In this document: in pieces, positions 1 to 6,498 of the stretch
Position numbering within the stretch: position 1 is the stretch's first letter
How the letters are laid out: every line of letters starts with the position of its first letter
The notes under the pieces: model-generated
The model's input: only the letters and a program-made list of their open reading frames with translations
What the model was told of the DNA's origin: nothing
Databases searched by the model: none
Assembly (NCBI GenBank): GCA_900556795.1
Contig: USQD01000112.1
Location: 1-6,553, forward strand
Direction of reading: 5' to 3'
Source: an uncultured Prevotella sp.
Lineage (GTDB): Bacteria > Bacteroidota > Bacteroidia > Bacteroidales > Bacteroidaceae
Length of the DNA stretch: 6,553 bases
Made by a program: the position numbers and the translations under genes

Positions 1-74
1 TTAAAGTGTTAATTTTAAATGTTAAAACCGAATAAAAAACGAAGCAGAAATGAACGTATATCAGAAAATGACTC

Positions 75-82
75 TATATTTG
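75..82 (+). promoter_or_regulatory. Possible Bacteroidetes -7 box upstream of htrA
   Basis: TATATTTG is an exact match to TAnnTTTG, the -7 element recognised by the Bacteroidetes primary sigma factor. Transcription would start near 87-90 and leave a leader of about 90 nt before the htrA ATG. I find no TTTG -33 box at the usual 19-21 bp upstream (around 50-56), so half of the promoter is missing. In AT-rich DNA a single 8-base box with four fixed TTTG bases can arise by chance. It could be a housekeeping promoter working beside the sigma-54-like site at 119-134. Confidence 0.4.
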
Positions 83-118
83 CAACCGAAAAGCAACAGC
101 TATTGCCCCAAAATAGTT

Positions 119-134
119 TGGCACACTTTTAGCT
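119..134 (+). promoter_or_regulatory. Sigma-54 (RpoN)-like -24/-12 promoter of htrA
   Basis: The sequence TGGCACACTTTTAGCT fits the sigma-54 consensus TGGCAC-N5-TTGCW with a single mismatch, TAGC in place of TTGC. The invariant GG (120-121) and GC (132-133) are exactly 12 bp apart, as the family requires. If used, transcription would start about 12 nt past the GC, near 144-146, giving an A-rich leader of about 33 nt before the ATG at 178. Many Bacteroidales encode RpoN, but neither rpoN nor an enhancer-binding activator lies in this window. No clear activator palindrome is visible in the 118 bases upstream. This is inferred from the motif alone. Confidence 0.5.
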
Positions 135-177
135 GCTAACTTAGAATAAAAGAATAGAAAATTAAAAAATAAGAAAC

Positions 178-1641
178 ATGAAAAAAGTAACAAATTACGT
201 AATCGCTGCATTGTGCGTAGGTTCACTCGCATTCTCTGCAGGTTCATTCATGAAGGTTAACGCAGCAACATCAGCTACTGCAACAACTCCTGGTCAGCCA
301 GTAGACTTAACATTCGCTGCAGAAAAGGCTCTGCCTGCCGTTGTACATATCAAATACGTACAGAACTCTAAGGTAAAGACCGTAGACGTTGAAAGCGATC
401 CGTTCGGAGGATTCTTCGACCCATTCGGATTCTTCGGAAATCCAGGTCAGGGAGGCACACGCAAGCAGCAGGTACAGACCCCTAAGCGTGAAGCTACAGG
501 TTCGGGCGTCATCATCAGTTCTGACGGTTATATCGTAACCAACAACCACGTAGTAGAAGGTGCTGACGAATTGACAGTAACATTGAACGACAACCGTGAG
601 TTCTCTGCCCGCATCATCGGAACCGACAAGACTACCGACCTTGCCCTGATCAAGATTGAAGGCAAGAACCTCCCTACTCTTCCTATTGCCAACAGCGATA
701 ATGTAAAGGTAGGCGAATGGGTTATTGCAGTGGGCAATCCATTCGGCCTCAACAATACTGTAACAGCAGGTATCATCTCTGCCAAGGCACGCACACTCGG
801 TGCCAACGGCGTGGAGAGCTTCATCCAGACCGATGCTGCCATCAACGCAGGTAACTCAGGTGGTGCTTTGGTTAACACCCAGGGCGAACTGGTAGGTATC
901 AATGCCATGCTCTATTCACAGACCGGTTCATATGCTGGTTACGGTTTTGCCATTCCAACCTCTATCATGAACAAGGTGGTAGATGATATCAAGAAGTATG
1001 GTAGCGTGCAGCGCGTCATGTTGAGCATCCAGGGCAGCGATGTCCTCAATTACATCAATGCACAGAAGGAGAATGGTAAGGAAGTGGATCTCGGAACCAA
1101 CGAGGGTGTATATATTGCCAAGGTAGACGAGGACGGCAACGGTGCAGCTGCCGACTTGAAGGAAGGCGATGTCATCACCAAGGTAGACGGCAAGAAGGTA
1201 ACCAAGATGGCAGAGCTGCAGGAGACTCTCAACGGCAAGCGTCCTGGCGACAAGATGAGCATCACCTACCTGCGCAACAAGAAGACCATCACCAAGACCA
1301 TCACCTTGAAGAATGCCCAGGGCAATACTTCTGTCATCAAGAGCGCAGACCTCGATGTTCTCGGTGGAACCTTCCGTCCTGTCACACAGAGCATGAAGGA
1401 TCAGCTCAACATCAAGTATGGCGTAGAAGTAATGAAGGTGAGCAGCGGTGCCCTGAAGGATGCAGGTATCTCTCGCGGATTCATCATCCAGCGCATCAAC
1501 GACAGCAATATCAGTTCACTCGATGACCTGCAGAAGGCAGTGAAGAGTGCTTCAACCAGCAAGGATCCTGTGCTCTATATCCAGGGCATCTGGCCAACAG
1601 GCAAGAAGGCATACTTTGCAGTTCCATTGCAGAAAGACTAA
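178..1641 (+). CDS. htrA: Do-family (HtrA/DegP-like) periplasmic serine protease
   Basis: This is a 487-residue exported S1C-family serine protease that degrades or refolds damaged proteins in the periplasm. Residues 1-29 form a signal peptide: MKK, a hydrophobic core at 8-22, and likely cleavage after VNA (residue 29). The catalytic triad is intact: His124 in TNNHVV, Asp154 in TDLAL and Ser227 in GNSGGAL. A Phe/Gly-rich loop with a repeated DPFG-type motif (residues 74-89) precedes the protease core and sits where DegP has its LA loop. Two PDZ domains follow, at roughly 280-378 and 393-480. The length and the protease-PDZ-PDZ order match DegP/DegQ. The ATG at 178 gives a proper signal peptide and follows an A-rich leader, as is usual in Bacteroidetes, with no clear Shine-Dalgarno. 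The gene appears monocistronic, ending at a strong terminator. Family assignment is very secure; choosing between the DegP, DegQ and DegS roles is not possible from sequence, although two PDZ domains argue against DegS. Confidence 0.96.
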   Translation: MKKVTNYVIAALCVGSLAFSAGSFMKVNAATSATATTPGQPVDLTFAAEKALPAVVHIKYVQNSKVKTVDVESDPFGGFFDPFGFFGNPGQGGTRKQQVQTPKREATGSGVIISSDGYIVTNNHVVEGADELTVTLNDNREFSARIIGTDKTTDLALIKIEGKNLPTLPIANSDNVKVGEWVIAVGNPFGLNNTVTAGIISAKARTLGANGVESFIQTDAAINAGNSGGALVNTQGELVGINAMLYSQTGSYAGYGFAIPTSIMNKVVDDIKKYGSVQRVMLSIQGSDVLNYINAQKENGKEVDLGTNEGVYIAKVDEDGNGAAADLKEGDVITKVDGKKVTKMAELQETLNGKRPGDKMSITYLRNKKTITKTITLKNAQGNTSVIKSADLDVLGGTFRPVTQSMKDQLNIKYGVEVMKVSSGALKDAGISRGFIIQRINDSNISSLDDLQKAVKSASTSKDPVLYIQGIWPTGKKAYFAVPLQKD

Positions 1642-1662
1642 TCATTGCAAAGAGTTTTTAGA

Positions 1663-1688
1663 AGAAGAGATAAGTTTTTACCTCTTCT
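1663..1688 (+). other. Imperfect hairpin in the htrA 3' untranslated region
   Basis: AGAAGAG (1663-1669) pairs with CTCTTCT (1682-1688). After an A/C mismatch, TAA (1671-1673) pairs with TTA (1678-1680), leaving a 4-nt GTTT loop. The stem is AT-rich and no U-tract follows, so it is not a terminator by itself. It lies about 20 nt before the strong terminator at 1707-1746 and could be part of the transcript's 3' structure or simply chance. Confidence 0.3.
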
Positions 1689-1706
1689 GAAATGATAAAA
1701 AATGAC

Positions 1707-1746
1707 AAAATAGCAGGTATTTTCAAAAATATCTGCTATTTTTTTT
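1707..1746 (+). terminator. Intrinsic terminator of htrA
   Basis: The left arm 1709-1722 pairs with 1727-1740 over 14 bp, including AATAGCAG with CTGCTATT and one G-U pair (1717/1732). The loop is TCAA, and two further A-T pairs extend the base (1707/1742, 1708/1741). A run of eight T's (1739-1746) follows directly. It begins 66 nt after the htrA stop. Its T-run overlaps the -33 TTTG of the rpoD promoter at 1744-1747. Confidence 0.88.
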
Positions 1747-1774
1747 GTTATTTCAAACAAAAAGCGTACTTTTG
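1744..1774 (+). promoter_or_regulatory. Bacteroidetes housekeeping promoter of rpoD (-33/-7)
   Basis: TTTG at 1744-1747 (-33) is separated by 19 bp from TACTTTTG at 1767-1774, an exact TAnnTTTG (-7). This matches the two-part promoter of the Bacteroidetes primary sigma factor. The start of transcription should lie near 1780-1783, leaving an A-rich leader of about 20 nt before the ATG at 1800. The primary sigma factor would thus transcribe its own gene. The position of this promoter argues against translation starting at the upstream ATG (1692). Confidence 0.78.
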
Positions 1775-1799
1775 CAATAACATAAAATTAAACTCTACC

Positions 1800-2660
1800 A
1801 TGAGACAGCTTAAAATAACAAAATCTATAACGAATCGTGAAAGCGCATCGTTAGAAAAGTATCTCCAAGAAATTGGTCATGAAGAGCTTCTTACTACGGA
1901 CCAAGAAGTAGAATTGGCTCAAAAAATAAGGAAAGGCGATAAAAAGGCGTTGGAAAGACTATGCAAAGCTAATCTGCGTTTTGTAGTATCAGTAGCCAAG
2001 CAATATCAAAACCAAGGTTTGAGTTTGCCAGACCTTATCAACGAAGGTAACCTTGGCCTCATTAAGGCCGCCGAAAAATTTGATGACACCCGCGGCTTCA
2101 AGTTTATATCTTATGCTGTATGGTGGATCAGACAAAGTATTCTGCAGGCCATAGCCGAGCAGAGCAGATTGGTGCGCCTGCCTCTCAATCAGGTGGGAAG
2201 TGTATCTAAAATCATGAGAGAGGCATATAAATTCGAGCAAGAGCACGAACGCAAACCTAGCATCAATGAGATGGCGGAACGTATTGACATGCCGGAAGAC
2301 AAGATCGCGGATGCCATGAATGCCAACAACTATGAAGTAAGCGTAGACGCTCCTTTTGCCAACGGCGAAGAAGGAAGCATGGTTGACTCCATGACAAGTC
2401 CTGACAGCCCTTCAACCGACAAAGAGTTGGTTATGGAATCACTCAGAACGGAAGTGACACGCATGATCAAGCTACTCGGCGAACGTGAACAAAAAGTAAT
2501 AAAAGCCTTCTTCGGCATCGGTGAACCAGAACTGACGCTGGATGAAATTGGTGAAAAGTATAATCTGACCCGAGAGCGAGTACGCCAGATCAAAGAGAAG
2601 GCCATTCGCCGAATACGTCATAATACAAAAAATAAACTGCTGAAATCTTACTTGGGATAA
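1800..2660 (+). CDS. rpoD: RNA polymerase primary sigma factor RpoD (sigma-70 family, Bacteroidetes type)
   Basis: This 286-residue protein is the housekeeping sigma factor that directs core RNA polymerase to TTTG/TAnnTTTG promoters. Region 1.2 lies at about 15-50. Region 2 runs from about 55 to 125 and includes [18 protein letters not shown] (78-95), the 2.3 segment with [13 protein letters not shown] (100-112), and [11 protein letters not shown] in 2.4 to 3.0. Region 3 follows at about 130-205. Region 4.2 has the helix-turn-helix [20 protein letters not shown] (245-264). Region 1.1 and the long non-conserved insert of E. coli sigma-70 are absent, as is typical of Bacteroidetes RpoD, and the length fits that group. 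An in-frame ATG at 1692 would add 36 residues, but they are encoded by the htrA terminator and the rpoD promoter and resemble no sigma region, so 1800 is preferred. The gene lies 158 nt after htrA, with its own promoter. Confidence 0.96.
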   Translation: MRQLKITKSITNRESASLEKYLQEIGHEELLTTDQEVELAQKIRKGDKKALERLCKANLRFVVSVAKQYQNQGLSLPDLINEGNLGLIKAAEKFDDTRGFKFISYAVWWIRQSILQAIAEQSRLVRLPLNQVGSVSKIMREAYKFEQEHERKPSINEMAERIDMPEDKIADAMNANNYEVSVDAPFANGEEGSMVDSMTSPDSPSTDKELVMESLRTEVTRMIKLLGEREQKVIKAFFGIGEPELTLDEIGEKYNLTRERVRQIKEKAIRRIRHNTKNKLLKSYLG

Positions 2661-2702
2661 GCATGAGAAAAGCTGAATCCTATAGAAGACAGCATCTGAA
2701 AT

Positions 2703-2706
2703 AGGA
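2703..2706 (+). promoter_or_regulatory. Shine-Dalgarno-like AGGA that bears on the start choice
   Basis: AGGA sits only 2 nt before the ATG at 2709 but 8 nt before a second in-frame ATG at 2715. If it is used, the 2715 start (MNIRKL) is better placed than the 2709 start (MKMNIRKL). Shine-Dalgarno sequences are weak guides in Bacteroidetes, so this does not settle the start. Confidence 0.35.
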
Positions 2707-2708
2707 AT

Positions 2709-3365
2709 ATGAAAATGAATATTAGAAAATTAGCTTTAGCAGCATTGATGATGGCTTTGGGATTCTCTTCTCTGGCTAACGCTGCAAAAAATGATCCGAA
2801 AACCGCATATATCTTCGGTTTTGCATCATCGTTCAACGATTCTACAGTATACATTACTGGAGTTCAGAAAGTAGACTCAGCCTACTTCGTGGGAAAAGCA
2901 AATTTCCTGGTTAGCAGAGACAACTATTCTTTCCAGCTGAGAGACTATCTGGAGCAGCAGGGAGCCGGATACAGGACCTGTGCTGTCTTCTATGACCTCA
3001 ACCAGAAGAAGGTGGAAAAGAAATGGATGAAGCTTTACAGCAAATACACTCGCAAACCTAAGGCTCAGCGCCTGAAAAGCGGAGAGAAGCCAAAGGATCT
3101 CCCTACTCCATGGTTGGTCAAGACCATCGACAATGCAGAGTTCCATTTCGTAGGGGTTACCCCAACTTCCTTTGAAGAGTCTAAGACCAAGGCTGAAATC
3201 AAAGCTGAAAAACAGCAAGCAAAGGCAGAAGCTAAAAAGCACAAGGCTGACCTGAAAAAGCAGAAGCAGAAAATCAAGCAGGCTAATGCAGAATTGAAGA
3301 AAGCCAAAGCTGAAGCAAAATGGGAAAAGAAAATGCAGAAGAAAATGCAGAAAGCAAAGAAATAA
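2709..3365 (+). CDS. Uncharacterised exported protein with Lys/Ala-rich C-terminal coiled coil
   Basis: I do not recognise a characterised family; the function is unknown. The 218-residue product starts with a clear signal peptide (basic MKMNIRK, hydrophobic 8-22, likely cleavage after ANA at residue 25), so it should be exported. No lipobox Cys is present. Residues 27-157 look like a compact mixed alpha/beta domain with many aromatic residues (YIFGFASSFNDSTVYITG, SRDNYSFQLRDYL, TCAVFYDL) and a single Cys. Residues 158-218 are almost entirely Lys, Ala, Glu and Gln with few breaks, predicting a long, very basic helix or coiled coil that could bind acidic cell-wall polymers, nucleic acid or another protein. 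The gene follows rpoD by 48 nt with no terminator or TAnnTTTG box between them, so co-transcription is likely; a strong terminator follows. ATG 2709 is taken; ATG 2715 is an equal alternative. Confidence 0.85.
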   Translation: MKMNIRKLALAALMMALGFSSLANAAKNDPKTAYIFGFASSFNDSTVYITGVQKVDSAYFVGKANFLVSRDNYSFQLRDYLEQQGAGYRTCAVFYDLNQKKVEKKWMKLYSKYTRKPKAQRLKSGEKPKDLPTPWLVKTIDNAEFHFVGVTPTSFEESKTKAEIKAEKQQAKAEAKKHKADLKKQKQKIKQANAELKKAKAEAKWEKKMQKKMQKAKK

Positions 3366-3387
3366 CTGTATATTATAGAACAAATAT

Positions 3388-3454
3388 AATCGCCCTGAAA
3401 AGGTAAAAGCATCGATTTGGATGATGCTTTCCTTTTCAGGGCGATTTTCTTTTT
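3388..3454 (+). terminator. Intrinsic terminator after the Lys-rich exported protein gene
   Basis: A 16-bp outer stem (3388-3403 with 3431-3446, core ATCGCCCTGAAAAGG) carries an inner 8-bp stem (3406-3413 with 3423-3430). A TA bulge (3404-3405) and a 9-nt loop complete it. A T-rich tract (3445-3454, one C interruption) follows on the plus strand. It starts 22 nt after the stop at 3365. Read on the minus strand the stem is followed by a weaker ATTATATTTG, so it may also act as a backstop for the opposing gene. Confidence 0.88.
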
Positions 3455-3457
3455 AGA

Positions 3458-3494
3458 AGTAAAAGCCCTGGGCAAATTTCCCAAGGCTTTTACT
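3458..3494 (-). terminator. Hairpin terminator of the dipeptidyl peptidase gene
   Basis: A 10-bp stem (3458-3467 with 3485-3494, core AAAAGCC/GGCTTTT) is topped, after a C/A mismatch, by 4 bp (3469-3472 with 3480-3483). The loop has 7 nt. It lies 17 nt past the minus-strand stop at 3512. On the minus strand the U-rich part is TTTT within the stem base followed by ACTTCT, so the U-tract is imperfect. Transcripts that read through would next meet the large hairpin at 3388-3446. Confidence 0.65.
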
Positions 3495-3511
3495 GACACC
3501 CTTACGGGCGA

Positions 3512-5704
3512 TTACTTCTGCATATTCTGCTTGAACCAATTGCAAATCTGACGCAACAGATGATTGCGGGTATTACCACCAAAAATACCGTGGTTGCGGT
3601 TGATATACCAGATTTCCTTGAAATCCTTATCTGCCTGAACCAAAGACTCAGCATACTCAAAAGTATTCTGAGGATGAACATTGTCATCTGCCAAACCATG
3701 ACAAAGCAGCAAAGCTCCATGCTGCTGGGCAGCACGCTCAATCGGATTCACCTTATAACCCTCCTCATTTTCCTGAGGAGTACGCATATAACGCTCGGTA
3801 TAAACACTGTCATAGTAACGGTAACAGGTAGGAGGCGCTACAGCCACACCTGCCTTGAATACAGGACGACCTTCGCTCATACTCATCAAGGTATTGAAAC
3901 CACCATAACTCCAACCCCAGATACCGATATTATCCTTGTCTACGTATGGCAGACTGCCCATATAAAGAGCGGCCTCAACCTGATCCTTTGACTCCAGATC
4001 ACCCAAACGGAGATAAGTACACTTCTCGAATTCTGCGCCACGTCCACCGGTACCACGACCGTCAACACATGCTACGATAAAACCCTCCTGAGCCAGGTAA
4101 TAATCAAAGGCGCCACCGCCACCCATACTACCAGTACTCCAAGCATCAAGAACCTGCTGACTGCCTGGACCCGAATACTGGAAGAGGATTACAGGATACT
4201 TTTTGCTGGCATCAAAATCCACTGGCTTTACCATCCAACCATCAAGCTTCACACCCTCAGAAGTAGTGAATGAGAAAGTCTCACGCTTACCCCAGTTATA
4301 TTGCTTGGTCTTCTCCAGAAGCTTCTTGTTATCTTCCAGCATCTTGATTACCTTACCCTTATTGCTGCGAACAGTAAAGACATAAGGATGAGCATAAGAG
4401 CTCCAGGTATTCACGAAGTAACGGTAATCACCCGAGAAGATAGCAGCATTAGACCCCTCGGCATCAGTAAGACGCTCAACCTTGCCATTCTTATGCGCCA
4501 CGTAAACCTGACGGTCGTGAGCATTCAACTTAGCAGCTTGGAAATAAATATCACCTGTCTTCTCATCCATACCATAGATACCTGTTACATCATAGTTACC
4601 CTTCTCTACCTGACGGATCAGCTTGCCTTTCATATCATAGAGATAGAGATGCATATAGCCATCGCGGTCGCTAGGAAGCAGAATATTCTTCTTGCCCACG
4701 ATACTGTTCTCTACCACTTCTTCCTTCACAAACTTAGGTACACTTTCCTGAATCAGCTGCTTGCTCTTTCCAGTGAAAGGATTCACGGAATAGAGACGCA
4801 TATCGTCCTGATGACGGTTCATGGTGTAGACAATCAAGCTGTTGGCATCAGGAGATGTCTTGATACGTGGATAATAGCCATCTGCATCAACAGGAACATC
4901 GAGCGAAATCACCTTACCAGTCTTCAGGTCATAGCTCCAGAGACTCACCTTGGAGTTATCCTGACCTGCCTTAGGATACTTGTATGAATACTCACCTGGA
5001 TAGTCATGATACTGGCTGTTGGTAGGATGACTGCCCTCGAAAAGCTGCAGGGAATAAGTCTTCACATGACTCTCATCAAAGCGAATCCATCCGATAGAAG
5101 TACCGTCAGCATTCCATGCGAAAGCACGGTTGAATGCAAACTCCTCTTCGTAAACCCAATCAGGAATACCATTGATAACCTCGTTAAACTTACCGTCCTT
5201 AGTAACCTGCACTTCCTTCTCTCCATCCGAGATAAAGATGTTGTTATCCTTGACGAAAGCGATATGACGTGAATCAGGCGACCAGGTAGCCACCTGCTGC
5301 TCTGCACCCTCAGAGAGTTTCGTAAAGCTTTTTGCAGCCACATCATAGATAAAATATTCAGCCTTGAAAGAGCGGCGATATACCGCCTTTCGGTTTGTCA
5401 TCACAAGGATTTTCTTGCTATCAGGACTAATTACGTAGCCATCGATAGACTTGAAAGGAGCATTGGAAGCATCCAGGTCGAGCAATACAGCCACCTGCTT
5501 ACCAGTCTTGAATGAATAACTTACCACCTGCTTGCCATTGCTGCTGATATTTGCATACAAGTCGGTGCCCTCAATAGGGTTGATACCTGATACATAAGCA
5601 GGAGTAAATGCGCCGGAAGTAATTGACTTCAAATCTAATTTATCAGCTGCTTGTATGGAAGATACCATCATGATTGTTGCGATAAAAGTTGTTATTTTCT
5701 TCAT
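3512..5704 (-). CDS. Dipeptidyl peptidase IV-type S9 family serine peptidase
   Basis: This 730-residue exported prolyl dipeptidyl aminopeptidase removes X-Pro or X-Ala dipeptides from peptide N-termini. A signal peptide (MKKITTF, hydrophobic 7-17, cleavage near residue 19, IQA-AD) sends it to the periplasm or cell surface. Residues about 30-480 form the beta-propeller with WSPDSRH and SPD-type blade repeats. The DWVYEEEF motif at 182-189 contains the Glu pair (E187, E188) that holds the substrate amino terminus, which separates DPP-IV from other S9 peptidases. The C-terminal alpha/beta hydrolase domain (about 485-730) has Ser599 in GWSYGG, Asp673 in ADDNVH and His705 in NHGIFGGN. The Ser-Asp and Asp-His spacings (74 and 32) are close to human DPP-IV (78 and 32). 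The length matches bacterial DPP-IV. It begins one base after the GldB-like gene's stop, so it is almost surely translated from the same mRNA. Close relatives (DPP7/11-type S46) are excluded by these motifs. Confidence 0.94.
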   Translation of the reverse strand: MKKITTFIATIMMVSSIQAADKLDLKSITSGAFTPAYVSGINPIEGTDLYANISSNGKQVVSYSFKTGKQVAVLLDLDASNAPFKSIDGYVISPDSKKILVMTNRKAVYRRSFKAEYFIYDVAAKSFTKLSEGAEQQVATWSPDSRHIAFVKDNNIFISDGEKEVQVTKDGKFNEVINGIPDWVYEEEFAFNRAFAWNADGTSIGWIRFDESHVKTYSLQLFEGSHPTNSQYHDYPGEYSYKYPKAGQDNSKVSLWSYDLKTGKVISLDVPVDADGYYPRIKTSPDANSLIVYTMNRHQDDMRLYSVNPFTGKSKQLIQESVPKFVKEEVVENSIVGKKNILLPSDRDGYMHLYLYDMKGKLIRQVEKGNYDVTGIYGMDEKTGDIYFQAAKLNAHDRQVYVAHKNGKVERLTDAEGSNAAIFSGDYRYFVNTWSSYAHPYVFTVRSNKGKVIKMLEDNKKLLEKTKQYNWGKRETFSFTTSEGVKLDGWMVKPVDFDASKKYPVILFQYSGPGSQQVLDAWSTGSMGGGGAFDYYLAQEGFIVACVDGRGTGGRGAEFEKCTYLRLGDLESKDQVEAALYMGSLPYVDKDNIGIWGWSYGGFNTLMSMSEGRPVFKAGVAVAPPTCYRYYDSVYTERYMRTPQENEEGYKVNPIERAAQQHGALLLCHGLADDNVHPQNTFEYAESLVQADKDFKEIWYINRNHGIFGGNTRNHLLRQICNWFKQNMQK

Positions 5705-5705
5705 T

Positions 5706-6498
5706 TTAATCTTTATGTAAAGCCTCGATAGGCGAGTAATCCTCGTCTTCGAGCAACTGTTTTACAGTTACCTTTGGATAACGTTTAGTATATGAATTGA
5801 TTGTTCTTACGTATTTTGACTTAAATACCTTCTTACCCATAGCCTTATTCACTACCCACATAATCTTGCCCATGTGCAAGTCACGGTCTAGCTGCGGACG
5901 GTTATCAAAGTTTGCCATCGGATACAGACTGAGCAGATAGAACGTCAGACAGTCGGGCACGATATATTCTCTTGTCATCGTACTGCGCTGCTGCACAGTA
6001 TAGTATTTCTTATAAAGTGGATAGTCACTTCCCATATACTTATCGAGCGAGATTCCAACCGAATGCTCACCCACAACTATGCTCTGGTCCAACGCACCTA
6101 TCTGGGAATAGAAGATAGGCGGATGAATTTCCGGAATCCAATGTCGCAGACGTTCGAAAGAAGAAACCAGCTGACTGTTGATGTCATCCATATTGGCATA
6201 GGTAGCCTCGGCATCAGCTATCAGCGACTGAAGAATGGAATCCTGATAGAACATCAGGAAACGGTTACTGATGTTGGCATCGGTAATGGTACCAAGCTGC
6301 AACATCTTCTCTATCAGGGTACGGGTCTCTATAGGATAGTCGGTATTCATCTGCTGGAGTGCAGAGAAATCACCGGTAGTCAGATAACGGCTTTGCAAAC
6401 GGTCATAGCGTTGCACCGTCAATGGTGCAGCGTCAACCTCATCATTCGACTTAAACTTATATTCACAAGCCGAATGAAGAAGCACAATTGCTAATATG
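5706..6498 (-). CDS. GldB-like lipoprotein, 5' end missing (contig end)
   Basis: 263 codons are visible; the start codon is lost. Reading upstream from the GTG at 6485, the frame continues through ATT GCA TTA ATA to 6498, where adapter sequence begins. The visible N-terminus ILAIVLLHSAC is the end of a lipoprotein signal peptide, with Cys11 (visible numbering) as the likely lipidated residue, although His at -3 makes the lipobox unusual. The body is mostly helical. It carries segments that resemble the GldB gliding-motility lipoprotein family: RYLTTGDF near the start, a YPIETRTLIEKML stretch, VGISLDKYMGSDYPLY (about 147-162) and REYIVPDCLTFYL. GldB-like proteins are widespread in non-gliding Bacteroidales, so motility should not be inferred. 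It is followed after one base by the DPP-IV gene. Family assignment rests on motif memory; a metallopeptidase-like (DUF2268-type) relation is possible, but no HExxH is seen. Confidence 0.7.

Noticed and set aside
528..908. A 126-codon minus-strand frame inside htrA
   Set aside because: It covers the catalytic core of an intact HtrA on the other strand and shows no protein-like features.
2678..2706. TCCTAT/ATAGGA inverted repeat between rpoD and the next gene
   Set aside because: Only 6 bp with a 17-nt loop, AT-rich and without a U-tract; too weak to call as a terminator or regulatory element.
3158..3362. Possible tandem DNA repeat in the AAG/GCT-rich tail
   Set aside because: The low-complexity pattern comes from Lys/Ala/Glu codons; no fixed repeat unit recurs with constant spacing, so it is a coding feature and not a DNA repeat array.
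2877..3383. A 168-codon minus-strand frame opposite the Lys-rich exported protein
   Set aside because: Its Leu/Phe-rich 'membrane-like' sequence is only the complement of Lys/Glu codons (AAG, AAA, GAA read as CTT, TTT, TTC), not a real membrane protein.
4301..4987. A 228-codon plus-strand open frame antisense to the DPP-IV gene
   Set aside because: It lies wholly inside a gene with intact DPP-IV motifs on the other strand, has no signal, domain or promoter of its own, and is rich in Ile, Leu, Thr and His as expected from antisense reading.
6063..6494. A 143-codon plus-strand frame over the GldB-like gene
   Set aside because: It is a shadow of the lipoprotein frame and has no recognisable domain or leader.
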